Of a stretch of DNA of 64,000 bases, positions 1 to 12,500 are shown in pieces (within the stretch, counting starts at the first letter, position 1; each line of letters begins with the position of its first letter). A model generated the notes under the pieces. The model was not told where the DNA came from and did not search any database. It saw only the letters and a list, made by a program, of their open reading frames with translations. The translations under genes were made by a program, and so were the position numbers. This DNA is from Marchantia polymorpha subsp. ruderalis (taxonomy: Eukaryota; Streptophyta; Marchantiopsida; Marchantiales; Marchantiaceae), in contig AP031352.1 in assembly GCA_037833965.1 (NCBI GenBank), forward strand, positions 31,932,501-31,996,500. Reading direction: 5' to 3'.

Positions 1-433
1 ATTAAACATGTTAAGAGATAAATCAATAACCTTGATTTGAAAAAAATCTCTTAACATATATTAAATTTACAACATGGATATTAGAATCAAGATTGATGAT
101 TTTTTCCAATGATTTTCTAGAGTGATTGTGAAAAGAAAAAAGTTTTCCTTGTGATGATAATGATATTTCATGATTTCAAGGTTGTAAGAACTTGTGATAT
201 TTTTCAGCAATAAACTGCATTCATAATTTTACTTATCTTTTGAAGATGATATTTACTTGACCTAACTAATAAAATAATTTTAGACATATGTAGAAAGGAT
301 ATTAAAATTTAAGTATAAAGTATTTCCATCTAATAAAAAAAATGTCAGACATTAGAATTTGAGATATTGTTCTTTTAAAATATGGAAATGCCTTGTTTAA
401 ACAACAGATTACAATTTGTATAAATCAATATAT
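1..433. other. AT-rich intergenic sequence
   Basis: I see no gene, RNA or clear repeat here. The sequence is strongly AT-rich with many A and T runs, like the flanks of the decayed mobile elements to the right. Confidence 0.6.
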
Positions 434-685
434 TGTTAGGGTTTAACTCATGTCTTGAGATGATTATGGTTAGGTTTAAATATCTTGCTATTAGATATTC
501 TACTACAATAAAAGTAGACTGGTTTAAACTAATTTCGAAAGTCATTGCTCATTTGTACAAAGCACTAAAAAGAAAGAGAGAAAAAAAGCTTGTACTAAAG
601 TTGGCTATGGAGATGGGTTTAAAGCTTCTGGGTAATTTTTTCTACTTGGACAGTGTGACTTAGAAACACATTTACTCTTGTAAAG
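434..685 (+). repeat. Left long terminal repeat of a TRIM-like retroelement
   Basis: The segment starts TGTTAGG, a common plant LTR start. It is repeated in direct orientation at about 1,580. Shared blocks include TGTTAGGRTTT near the start, a 'tcatg/ccatg-ncttgag' block, 'ggctatggaga' and 'aaagcttct' near the end. It is followed directly by a primer-binding-site-like sequence at 686-699. The two copies are clearly diverged, so the element is old. The right boundary is estimated from the primer site, because no clean CA terminus survives. Confidence 0.55.
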
Positions 686-699
686 TGATATCAGAGCAA
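686..699 (+). other. Primer-binding-site-like sequence (initiator Met-tRNA type)
   Basis: The sequence TGATATCAGAGCAA matches the common plant retrotransposon primer site TGGTATCAGAGC at 11 of 12 positions. It lies just inside the proposed left LTR, where reverse transcription would be primed. The match is short, and its position carries most of the weight. Confidence 0.5.
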
Positions 700-1579
700 A
701 CCTCAGAGACATTGAGTAGTTCTCAAAAGTTTCTTGTGAAATGTTGATGCTTTTGTGACAAGCAATTTGACTTTGGATTTGGCGCATAATAAAGTGTGTT
801 TTTTGAAGTTTTTATTAATTCGTGTTATAATTCTCCCAATTGTCATTATTTTGAGACAAATTTGTCAAAAATTTATGAGTGAAATTTTATGGACATTTGA
901 AGTTTAAGGTTTGATGTAGGATACCATGAAAGCTCTTCAAGCTTTTAGATCAGCTGATCTTCAATTTTATTTGTGACGCCTTGATCATTTGGCAGGAGGA
1001 TGTGTATTGCATTGTGTTGAAAAAAACTAAAAGACATCTTTAATTTGGTACCGGTTAGAGTACAAGTCGAGTTGCAGAAAAAAAGTAACAAATGATCAAA
1101 TCTTTTGGTATATTTTATTTTGAAGAAAAAAAATATAGCTTCAATTTGGTATCAAAATTGTTGAATAATGCTAAAATTATCTGAGAAATTGCATCTTGGA
1201 AGGAGTTTAAAGCATTTGACGGTTGACATTGAGCAATTACTTAAATTAACATCCTTGAATATAATGTTTACGCGTTGAATATCATATTTTACATTCTTTA
1301 ACGTGTGTAAAACAATTGAGGCGTTTAAAATATCAACCACACATTTTGAAACTTTCACCGAAAGAATTTGAAAGCTACTGTCAACAAGTGACAATATCTA
1401 ACTACCAAAAAGAAAAGAAAAATAAGCATGATATTTGCTAAGATTACGTCCTAGTTTCAATAACTCCTTGTATACACAAGGATCTATGTTTTAGATTTCT
1501 TTTAGGACAAATCATAGGTAGACGTATGGTTAATGGAAATTCAAAGCTTTAAAACATGAATAATTTCCAAGGTTAAGAT
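700..1579. other. Internal region of the TRIM-like element, no coding capacity
   Basis: About 0.9 kb lies between the two LTR-like repeats. No reading frame shows gag, protease, integrase or reverse transcriptase features. This fits a small non-autonomous LTR element. The internal part is longer than in typical TRIMs, so it could instead be a deletion derivative of a copia element. Confidence 0.4.
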
Positions 1580-1863
1580 TGTTAGGATTTCATCCATGAC
1601 TTGAGCTAACTATGGTTTGGTTTGTATATATTGTTGTGATTAGGATTTTTAATAAATCTAATTAAGATATTTATTACTATAAGAGGGGTATGATCTAAGC
1701 CCATTTCAGAGCAGTAAGTTCAGAAATGGGCTTAAATCAGAATTTGAAAAAGACATCAAGAGCTTGTTCTCATATTGGCTATGGAGATTGAGTAAAAGCT
1801 TCTTGATTATTATAGCTGTACATAATGGTTGAGATTACACAGTTCTTGACATGTATTTGTAAA
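1580..1863 (+). repeat. Right long terminal repeat of the TRIM-like retroelement
   Basis: This is the second copy of the 434-685 repeat in the same orientation, starting TGTTAGGATTT. It contains a small extra palindrome ('aagcccatttc ... gaaatgggctt', about 1,698-1,734) that the left copy lacks. The end is set by alignment of the final 'tgtaa' blocks and is approximate. Confidence 0.5.
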
Positions 1864-3690
1864 AATTTTCATTCATGCAAGATCAAATTTTATTCAGATT
1901 CAAATACAAACAAGCATTTTTTGTACGATATTTTATTTATGAAGAATATACATATATCTCATGTTGTTTATATTAATTAAATTTTTTTTCATTTTTTATG
2001 TATATTTCAAATAATTTTTTCATACATAGCTTTATCTTTCACATCTCTACTTCATGTCAGTTATTAAGTCAACCAATAATATGTTTTCAAGTTTCTTTTA
2101 ACATTTTAAAATTGTGGTAGCATGCATCATTCCAAACAATGTAACTTGATTCATATATAGATAATTGGAATAATTATTGAACTTTTCTTATGAAGATAAT
2201 GTATCATAAAATTGAAATTATGGAAATATAACTGATTCAAATCAATAAAAGGATAAATTTGATCAGAATTAGTAATTTGCTTTATGAATATGTATGTTTT
2301 TTCAAGCCACCACTTTAATGCCAAATTTTGTAATAACATTAATCTCTGCAACATCATGCATGTGATTGTAATAAAAATTGATTTTTTCCACATATTTTAC
2401 AATATATTAATTCACATGAATACTTTCAAAAGCAATATTTATTTGAATTGAATACGAAAAATTTCGAAATTAATAAAATCTGATTTCAAATTAATAATAA
2501 TGTCAAAAAACACGATATGATTAATTATGTAATTTGATAAATATATTAAAAAATTTCATTCTATTCATATCTTTTTCATCAACTTTTCAAAAAAAATAAT
2601 CTTTTCATCATGCAATTTTTTTAAATAAAAATTTGGTTTTTTAAAATAATTGATAAAATTGCAAATATATCAAATAATTAAATATGAATTGATGACTGAA
2701 ATGTAAATTTATATGATTCTATTAAAATATAAAATTATTGCACAATCACAAGTTTAATCATAATTTTTTATTGATGAATTATTAATTTGAATGACAGAAG
2801 TTAACATAAGATTAAGATTGATAAATTTGAAAACTATTTGTACCAAATTTGATATTTAATATCAGTATTTTACCATCAATTTGAGTTATTTTGTTCTAGT
2901 TTATTTACATATGTATCTACTTGGAAGAATTTAATGAGATTGTAGATGAATTCATAGTTCAAAACCTAAACATAGATAAAATAATTTGAATATTAGATTA
3001 TTGATATTTTTTGATCATTTATGAAGTGCAAAATGATTCATTGCAATCAATTTTAGCTAAAAGATAAAAGTAATTGTCATAAAAATATGTAAAAAAACAT
3101 GACAGTTCTATATTATTTTGTTGCACTTAATCTTATTTAGTGCAAATTTTAAGCTAAAATGTAATTTTTTTGGTGAAATTGATATAATGATCACCATAGA
3201 ATTGAATAGATAAATCAAAAGGAGTTATCAATTATATTTTATTCAAGTTTTGATGAATTGATCGTCAATATAGATGATTAGTTGACAGATTTGATTATTC
3301 TTTATTTTTGTCCAAAACAATGGTGACTTTTGATACAATTAAATATCAAAATAAAATATTTTTCATCTACTTTTTCTACTTTAAAATTTTTGAAGACAAA
3401 TTCACTTTGGACCTAAGATTTAGTTCACGCACTAGTATTTTCAACACATTTTAGCAAGTAATTTATCAAAATTTTTACAAATCTTATAACTTATAAGTAG
3501 AAACTTGCAACAATAGGAATTAAAGATTAGCTCAATCAAAGATGAAACATAACTTTCAAAATATAACATACGTAGAATGGTGTTTTTCACTGTTGTATAT
3601 ATCTTGTCAACATATATAAGGTGATAAAATATCTAATCCATCATCCATTTCACTCTTAGTAGAATTCTAACATGGCCTATGTACGTAAGA
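1864..3690. other. AT-rich sequence without a recognisable gene
   Basis: Only short broken reading frames occur. A minus-strand stretch at about 2,100-2,400 reads for several tens of residues in two frames, but I recognise no protein. It is probably eroded mobile-element sequence. Confidence 0.5.
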
Positions 3691-3825
3691 AGTATGGGAT
3701 TGCTGACATCTCATTTTCAACTTACACACATACTTCTAGCTAACAAGTGCACAAATTGCTAACGTGTCGCTATACACAAACACACTTACTTTTTAACTAC
3801 TAAGCACACAAATTGTAGAACTTGT
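3691..3825 (+). repeat. Tandem repeat, ~56 bp unit, copy cluster 1
   Basis: Related units start near 3,696 (gggattgctgacatc), 3,752 (caaattgctaacgtg) and 3,809 (caaattgtagaacttg), giving a period of 56-57 bp. The same unit family recurs at 7,585-7,745, and in reverse orientation at 57,692-57,860 inside a hAT transposase gene. The shared core is a WWATTG(C/T)TRACRTGTCGCT-like sequence. Confidence 0.6.
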
Positions 3826-5900
3826 ATTCTTATAATTGCCATTATAAGAAAATCTTGATAGTGCAATTTTTTTTCAACTTGATTTAACTCTACTTTAGTT
3901 TTAAGTAACTAAAAATAATAACAAATCTTTCTCATTTTGAGATGTAACATCCTTATTGCACATATGTTTAAATTCTTGAACTATCAAAGAGCCATTAGCT
4001 AGATTTCTAGCTGATTTTAATATGATTCATATGATAAATATCCTTTCTATTGAATCAAACATTGTATATTGAAATATTTATTACTTCAAATTTGTTTCTA
4101 AAATATATTTTGACATCAAATTTCTCATTGTCAGCTATCAAGGTTAAGAGAGTGATAATGATGATTGATTAGTGAATTTTTTTTATTCTGATTCATATTT
4201 TTGCAATTATGATACGTAAAAGACATAAAGTATTTTCACATGAAATAGAACTTTTAGCTTGAATGACTTTTAGTCAACACGTGTCGATATCATAAAAAAA
4301 AAAACAATGAATCTAAGGTTCAACCTTGATGTTTTTATAAGAGAATTTTTTTGTAGATAATCAAACATGATATCTTACTTGATGTACATCTTCATGTTAT
4401 CTTTGTAGATCTTCAACATTTATTAACTTCTTTTTGTACAATAGTTTCGCTTGAATATGCTCCACAAAATCAGTAACTGCGATTAATTTGATTGAAAATT
4501 TTCATTCTTTCCTAAACTTCATTTAAATTGATGAATTAATGAGTTGGAAAATGTACATGAGGTAAAGTGGAGACACATTGCATACACATGAATATAATTG
4601 TTACATGCAAATTTCACAAGAGTCAAATGAATATTTCACTTTTATTGTTTTTTCTAAAATAAATGCTAGTGGCATATGTTTTAGAGATTTATTGAACTTT
4701 GTTTGATAGTCACTTTCACAATGATTATTAATTAACATTGCTAATTTTTTCTAAAAAACAAATTAGCAAAAAAATTAAATGAAATGGGTAACTATATTAG
4801 TGATTTACCTATTATTTAATCCATGATCCACAAAATTTGCATCTAGATACAATTGAGCAAATTTTGAAACTGTCACTATTTTTGTGATTGGTTTGATATG
4901 AATCATTTTGATCAATTTGTACACATGAAGCACAAATGAATCATTTTTAACAAAGTTGTTGATAATTCATATATAAAATTCATGATGATATGTTCTCATC
5001 ATTGTTTTTGATCAGGAAAAAAAGGCTTTAATACCCCAATTGTTTTTTTATATTAACTTTATTTTGTTGGTAAGTTACACAACTTTGAACATAAAACTCC
5101 ACATATTTTCATCTTTTGGGCAAAAAATAGATTTGTTGCATCCATTCTAAGTTTTTCTTCATTTTCACATGTCGTACAACAAGTGCACCATAATATTCAA
5201 ATAAAATCATTGTGCGTAGTCTATATACTATGCATGTGAAAAACAAAAATTTAACCTTTTTGACTTCTAACTTGTAATGCTTTTATGCTCTCTACATCTT
5301 TCTTTGTGACATGCGTCATCTTGCTCCATACATCAATTTGAATTTTTGATTTTTCTACATGATAAAGACATGACATGAGTATGAAAGTTGTTTTTTGTCC
5401 TTTAGGTACACAATTGAAATGTTAAAATGCTGACATCACTTTGTTTATCAAATTGTTTTTAGACAAATATTTTTAAATTTCAAATTTAAACTATGATATA
5501 TAATCAGCATCCATCATAATCTACTCATCATCCATATAATGATCTAGTGTTATGTCACTAACATAGTGATTAGTTATTTTAGTTTTGTTATTTAGTAATT
5601 CTATTTTGCCGCCACCAACTTTCAAGAAAAAAATAAATTACATGTCATTTAATTTACTATTTGTGTTGAAATATATTATCAATTGTTGTGCAAAACGCAT
5701 CAAGAACTAACTTGATAAATTGATTAGCATCAACCATTACAAAAACGATGCATGTAACAAAACAACTTTCAATCTTTAAAAAACTATTACTTGAGTTGTT
5801 ACTCATTTTCATTTTAATATTTGCTTAATATATGTCAAGGATTGAATTAGACAAGAAAAATATTTCACATATCTATGATAAAAATTACTGAATCATAAAA
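3826..5900. other. AT-rich sequence without a recognisable gene
   Basis: Long A/T runs and short stop-rich frames on both strands. I see no convincing coding, RNA or repeat structure. Confidence 0.5.
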
Positions 5901-5929
5901 AATTCTTAAGTTGTGTAAGATACTTATAT

Positions 5930-7530
5930 TTTGTCCAATTTTCAATGTTATCTATCTTTTAATTCATTATTTAGTTTTACTTATTTATTTTTGATTTGTC
6001 AAACTCACATTCTGAAGTTTTGGCATATAATTCAATCTCTTGGAAGACCTAAGTTATCTTTTGTAAATGATGATTACAATCATTCAAAAATGTGTAATAC
6101 ATCAATATACATCTTAAAATAATAATAACAATATGTAATTCCAAATAAAGAAAAAATATTGTTCATCTATTGCATGAAAAAAAACATCATTAGATGCTCA
6201 AACTAATCACATTTAGTACAAAAAGAGATTTTCTGAAAATATATTTATCTGCAATTTGAATTAAATTGTAGTTGTTATTTGAATCCAATTGAATGAAATA
6301 TTTTGCTACTTGAACTTCATCAAAAATTATCTATATTAAGTGATATATATATATTGCATCATTTTCTAATTTAATTCACAAAATTCAATGCATCATTTCA
6401 TGCTTCAAAATTTCTTTTTCACAAATAGATTATCAAAATTTGTAAGGTGAAATAATTAGTTCAATAGATACTTTGCTTAATATATCTTACACATGAGCTT
6501 TGCATTCTTTTGATTTCTTAGATATCAAACAATATGAAACTTTACAAGTTGATATGTTTTCAAATATTTTTTTTAAATTTTGTGATCAATACGCATTTTC
6601 AATAGTAACCTCATAGCAATATCATCTGTAATGACATCCTTATACTCCATAATTGTATAAATTATGGAGTAAAACAATTCAAAATGTAAATTTTGTTCTA
6701 AATTCCAACAAATATCTCTTATAACATTCAAGAAACATACGGCAATTTTAGAAAAACATGTTTTATCTATCATAAATAAAATATTAGTTTTTATTAAGAG
6801 ATTTTAATTGTATTTTCATAGGTTATGTAACAATTATTTTTTATCCTTTTTTTTTCAATCTAACTCTAAATTATATTACTACTTTATGGCAATTCCAAGG
6901 TTACATCATATGAAATTTATCAATTTCTTTCATTCAATTCATTTTTTGTATATATCTATAAATAATTCTACATTTTTCAAAGTTGTTTATATATTCATTT
7001 TAATCTTTCATTGACATCAATTGTAATTTCATCGCCAACGTTTTTTACAATTTTTTTTTGCTGCTTTAGTATCAATCAAAACTCTCATCTTCTGTATTTC
7101 CATAGTACAATATGTGACCTTGGACTTTTTTTTCTAAGTTCATAAACTCTCAACTAATTTTTACTTCCAATTTTATCTAAGATTTGTTTCGTGAAGCCCG
7201 TAAGATCACGAGGCAAATTTTTTTGATGATCTTTGTTTTTCAAAGGTACTATATCAAATTTTTTGTACTTTGCATACTCCATACATCTTGTAATACATGA
7301 TGTATGTACATGACTTGGTTCTGATTAAACTTAAGTCTCAATGATTGAAGATCAACTCTCATCTTTTCAACTTGTTTTTTCTATACTTAAATACTTTCTA
7401 ATGCAAAAAAAATATTTTTCATGGTATGCTATTTTCTATTTTTCAATATTGTTATATTTTTCAATTTTCAATTCATTCATGTCAAGTGTTGTTCCCATGT
7501 TTTATCTCACTCATTCTAAAAAAAGATAAG
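5930..7530 (-). pseudogene. Broken minus-strand reading frames of unknown mobile-element protein
   Basis: Several minus-strand stretches read like protein across stops and frameshifts. The best runs from about 7,320 to 7,150, with strings such as CMEYAKYKKFDIVPLKNKD and LPRDLTGFTKQILDKIGSKN, then continues after a stop with LRVYELRKKSPRSHIVLWKY. A further stretch at 7,530-7,345 contains MGTTLDMNELKIEKY. A 66-codon open stretch lies at 6,773-6,573. The composition (Lys, Ile, Asp, Glu rich, few low-complexity runs) suggests true former coding sequence. I do not recognise the family. A retroelement or DNA-transposon protein is the likeliest source given the surroundings, but this is inference. 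Confidence 0.35.
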
Positions 7531-7584
7531 TATGATGACTATCTAACGATTTAAAAAAAATAGCGAGATATATGTTGAATACCT

Positions 7585-7745
7585 AACAAGCATACTGATG
7601 AATGAGATGTTATTTTCAACTAATGCATTAATTAACACACTCAATACTTATCCAATAAGCACAGGATTGCTGACATGTCGCTGTGAACCAATATAATTAT
7701 TTTTTATCCAACAAACACATGAATTGTTGACATTACAATTATATA
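7585..7745 (+). repeat. Tandem repeat, ~57 bp unit, copy cluster 2
   Basis: Units with the same core as at 3.7 kb start near 7,664 (ggattgctgacatgtcgctg) and 7,721 (gaattgttgacatta). A weaker unit lies just before, ending 'gagatgttattttcaac', which matches 'gacatctcattttcaac' of cluster 1. Orientation is the same as cluster 1. Confidence 0.6.
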
Positions 7746-8337
7746 TATCATTATAATGCATCTTTAACTTCAGTGACATTTACTTTGGATCTAATGAACT
7801 CATAATAATTACATTTATCTATTAAAATCGTGTGATAAAATTTTAAAAACGAATCCTTATTTGTAACTTCATATGTTGGCTAGTTCAAATTATGCTATTA
7901 AATTTTTGTGTAAAAAACGAGTTTACATCAATGAACACTTTGTTTGATGTGATAAAGTAATTGTTTGTTTAAAGATAATATTGTTTTTAATAATCAATAC
8001 TCTCAAAATATTTGTATATAAAGTCATAATAATAGTCCTTAATTGATACTTTAAATGCTAGAATAATAAATTTTAGAGCCATGAATGAATTGAACAAGAT
8101 AAATTTGTGCTTTGCACTATAAACCACATCATGAATCAAATTCATGTTTCAAAACATCCAACTTGATTATGTTCATTACAGTTTGTGGTACTATATATAT
8201 CATACATATCTTGCAAAAATGATGTGAAAAAATCATCCAATAAATTAACAAACTTAACTTTGTCACTTGTCATAAAATTTAATCATATATTTTTCAATAA
8301 ATATGAAGTGGAAAATTGATATTGCACTTCATTTTGA

Positions 8338-8575
8338 ATGCATGCACTGCTAATCCAGGTTATTATTCTTTTCAAAGTCTCAAATGATTTCCAAAGTGTC
8401 ATTAATGTATCTACTTCCTCACATAACAGCAAAATAACTCCAATTGAAATTCAATATCGCTATATGATTCTCCAAAAAATGCTCAAGCAAGAGTATACTA
8501 AAATCTGTCATTATTACACACATTCATCAATATTCTAGATCCTAAAATATTGTATCATGAAGGTAAAATACTATG
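8338..8575 (+). pseudogene. Possible hAT transposase fragment
   Basis: A plus-strand open stretch of 66 codons reads into a +1 frame containing ILDPKILYHEGKIL. This resembles the LDPR-K-(Y/F) block that precedes the C-terminal domain of hAT transposases, and the upstream part has the helical, hydrophobic pattern expected there. No dimerisation domain follows. It lies about 600 bp downstream of a tandem repeat whose relative is embedded in the hAT gene at 57.7 kb, with the same relative order. The resemblance is short and could be chance. Confidence 0.25.
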
Positions 8576-9550
8576 AGTGTGATTGGTGTGCAAATCCAAC
8601 CTTAGTTTTGTCTGGACATCTGAGCAGCAACACTCAAAACACATGATATCAATAATAGATCATGCTACATAAATAGTAAGACATGATCAATACTAAAAAA
8701 CATACATAATAATACTTCAATTCTTAAAAATGCGTCAAAGATTCAAACTTATCCAACCCAAATTCATTTAGTTTCATCGAAGCATTTGAAAACAGTATAA
8801 TTTGACTTTCAATTCAAGTGTCAAATTTGATAAACTCACTTCACAATGCTATTTATGAAACATTTTTCTTTTTGCGATTTTTTTTGGGTTTTTTTTCAAA
8901 CATACATCTTTTAACATTTTTGCATGTTGATAAGTATTTTACAATCTTTGATTTTAATTTAAGGTTTCAAAATCTGTACGTAAGTACTTTGTGCATAATA
9001 CACTTTCTTTTGAGTTAAGACATTGGACGTTTTTAGGATGGCTTACAAAAAAAAAAACAAACATCGTAAGGTAATCATATAGTATGCGGTTCCTCTCTTT
9101 GATGCAAATCCAACATCAAATTTTTAAGAAGATCATCTTATAAACTTATTACTTCAACTTTATTACTAACTATTACTTCCTTCCTCCCCCTGCTTTGATG
9201 ATGTTGTTTCAGTTTTTCTTACCCGCTAATACTCAAAACATCTGAACGAACTATTGATCTCAATCCATATTGGCCAATTCCGGCAGGGTTTCTGCTTGTG
9301 TAAATCCAACTTCAAATTTTTTACTAAGATTGACATACAAACTTATCTTAGCTAATTTTATGAGTTCTTGAGCCAATTTCATTTCTACTTGAAATAAAAT
9401 CTACTCATTAACTTCATTGTATTGAAGCCTTCAACATCTTGCAATCACCAGACACAATCTATCATCAATGCAAGATTTTCCAAATTACCACTGTCTCTTG
9501 GAGAATTCACAGGTTCTTCCAAAAACCACCCAGAGTTCTTCAAGTTATAA
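8576..9550. other. AT-rich sequence with imprecise repeats
   Basis: Sequences like 'gtgcaaatccaac', followed later by 'actcaaaaca', recur near 8,588, 9,103 and 9,298. The last two share 'aaatccaacWtcaaatttttt' and 'aaacttat'. They look like diverged copies of one repeat. No gene is visible. Confidence 0.35.
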
Positions 9551-12500
9551 TATGTATGTCAAACATTTATCATGACATGGTGCTCTTCGGCCAGAACATA
9601 AAGGATAATATTAGTTAGGGTGGAAGGGTTTAGAGTATGTGATATAAGATAGCCTATATTACGATTTATCGATTCAATTGTGATGCTTGTTATCCCACGA
9701 TCATGAAGTGACGATGTAAGAGACTGATGGACTATTAAACGAAGAGAACACGGGATTTCAGACATCCATAAATGTGCAAAAACATATGTGACAGTATCAA
9801 GGTTGCATGATGGTATGATCTGAAACTCGACAACGCAAGGCTGGCTTGGGGATCGGACGTGTTCAAGTTTGCAGCACGACAATATATATCATTCTGGACG
9901 AAATGGAAGGAGCTTCGATCCTTGGGCAGGGGGAGGAAGGAAGGACGGGCTGGCTGACCGACCGACAGACGCACTGACTTCCTAGCTTTTGCATCCTACG
10001 TTAGACTTGCAAGGACATGTCGTCAGGTGGGTCAGGATAATCACTTCGCACGTGTTTCTATGTTCGTCTGGACAACCTGCTATGGCGCCTGTCCGGTGCT
10101 GGTGCTATGATCGGATTGAAAGCCCAGGTTTCGAGTTGTAATCTCACTGAGGCCGTGTGTAGGATCCATAGCCTCTGGCTCCAGAGTATAAACTACTGGC
10201 GCAGGCAAGAAAATTTTAGCCGAATGTTCTATATGCGGCTGATGTCGTTAACGTCGTGCGGAAGGAAGGATGACGAGCGAGCATCTTCTTACTAAGTTGC
10301 CTCAGAGCTAGAAATGGTGTTCTAGCGAGCGGGGTATGTAAGCGAGCAGGACCACTGCTTCTGTTTGTGGGATACATCACTATGGAGGACATCACGGTGA
10401 CGTTTGAAAACTGTTATACTGAGTACCAACTGAGCCTAAGATGCTGCTGTGATAATCGATTCCAACGCATCTGTATCACGACAGGGTCTGCGATTGGGCT
10501 GGTTTTCACGAAATCTTTGCATATCCAGTAATGTAAGGCATTTCATACTTCAGGTGTTCATTGATTGCCTACTGAAGTTTGTTGGGTTGCAGAGTGGCAC
10601 TTTATCTGCTGCTGCTTCTGCTGCGCATGCTGCCGCTTGGCGCTCCAACACTCCAGCCCTTCAGGGGACATTTGTATTGTCGGCTGTCGTAAGTCTTGGA
10701 GATTCACATTTGCACTGCTCACGGATGTTTCCAAGTTTGTTATTCGATCTGACATTTCACGTACTCAAGCTAGCGTGATGCAGTCCAGTTGGCTCATTCC
10801 GGTGGGCGTTGCCATGTTCAGCACACAGGTCTGAGACTCGCGTAGTATTTGACAAGCACCCCTAGCTAGCCTCCTACCTTTAGCAAGATGCTATTGCTAA
10901 TTCAACAGCGCAAACCTGAAGGAGAATCATGTTCACCTTGCACATGTCCTGGCAGACAGGGCGAAATTCGAGAACCCAGAAGACAGTCATGACAGCTTAT
11001 TAACTATTTATCGTGTCGCCAGATAAGATTCTCGCATTTGTCGGCCGATCGATCGATCTATCGCTTCTGATATATCATCTCTCTCTCTCTCTCCCTCCCC
11101 GGAATCCCGAAACCAAGGAGCCTCGGCAGCTGATGATGTTTGCCTTCAAATTTAGCTACAATTCGCTGCTAGTGTGTGAACTACGTGCTCACAGAAGGAT
11201 CTGGTCTAGCTAACGAGCTGGCGATGAGACCATTTAGAACAAAAAGAAGCCAAACTCGCTTCATCCACTGAAAGTAGGAAGCTGCCAAACCCGAAGTTAC
11301 CGAGGCTACCATCAGGTAACTGGCACGGACGATGGTTGAACTGGTTGATGGTCAAAGATCGGTTCAATTGCGAATTGCACGATTAGCTAGTTACTTCGTC
11401 AAGGATCTCTCATTACATTTCCTACACCAAACTTGATGGTATGGAAATCATGAGCGTCTAGCAGGTGACGGTGTGAGTCAAGACAGTGTCAAGGCTCGGT
11501 GAGTGTCGAAGAACTTGCTACAGAATTACAGTGCTCGAGCGTGTGCGACCTCCTTCGAAGTTCGGACTTTGACATCTCCATCAGATCCCAGTAAGCTTGG
11601 GCATGAATGGCAGGGATGCTATCCATGGTGGGATTTCTTCCCTGGCCAAAGACGGGCTCGAATCATCTTAAGGTCTCCTAAAATATGATAACTTCTACCT
11701 GCGGCCGAAACAAGGACTTTTTACACTGAAGAAAACCGAGTCGTGAGTTCGAATGGGTTCTTTCACAACACAGAACGAGACTGCGGTGAAAAGCAATCAA
11801 ATTCATATCCAGGCTCCATGCCAAACACCTCACAACAACCTGAACAAGTGATGCAGTAATTGTCTACAGACCACATGTGAGAGTCGACCAGAATGAAACC
11901 TCACGATCCAGCATTTGCTGAAAGGGATCCAATTCGCAAAGATCGAAGTCTTTGAACTCTACGCAGTGAAAACACATCGTCTGCAGCGATCCTGGCCTGT
12001 TGCTGCTAATGCTCGAGCTTAGCATTTGCATCCTTGAGAAATAAGTCCCCTTCGTCACAATTGTGTTCGTAAATCACATGTGCCACTTCGCTTGTGGATT
12101 TTTCCAGGACTCGATCCAAACACTCGTGGAAAGGAAATCGCTAGCAGGAAGCGAAGATGAAACCAGCTATACCATTTGATGAGTAAAAATAAATCTTAAC
12201 CAGGCGATTGATGGTCACAAGTGAAGGCTCTGCGTGACCTCATGACGCACCCTGAGTCGATTCGGCCCATCACGTAGAGTCATCTTCGAAACATGGCGTC
12301 CGGTGCCAAAGTACCTACAAGCTATCGAAGGATGGAGGTACGTACATAGCCGAAATGAGTATACGAGGACCATGCCAGGGGCCAGTAAGTAGGAGAGAAC
12401 GAGTGGCAACAACTCTCAAGAACTGAAGATAGGTATCAGCGACATCCACAATCGTGCACTGTATTAAATGTTATCCACAAAGAGTTTAAAAATCACTCTC

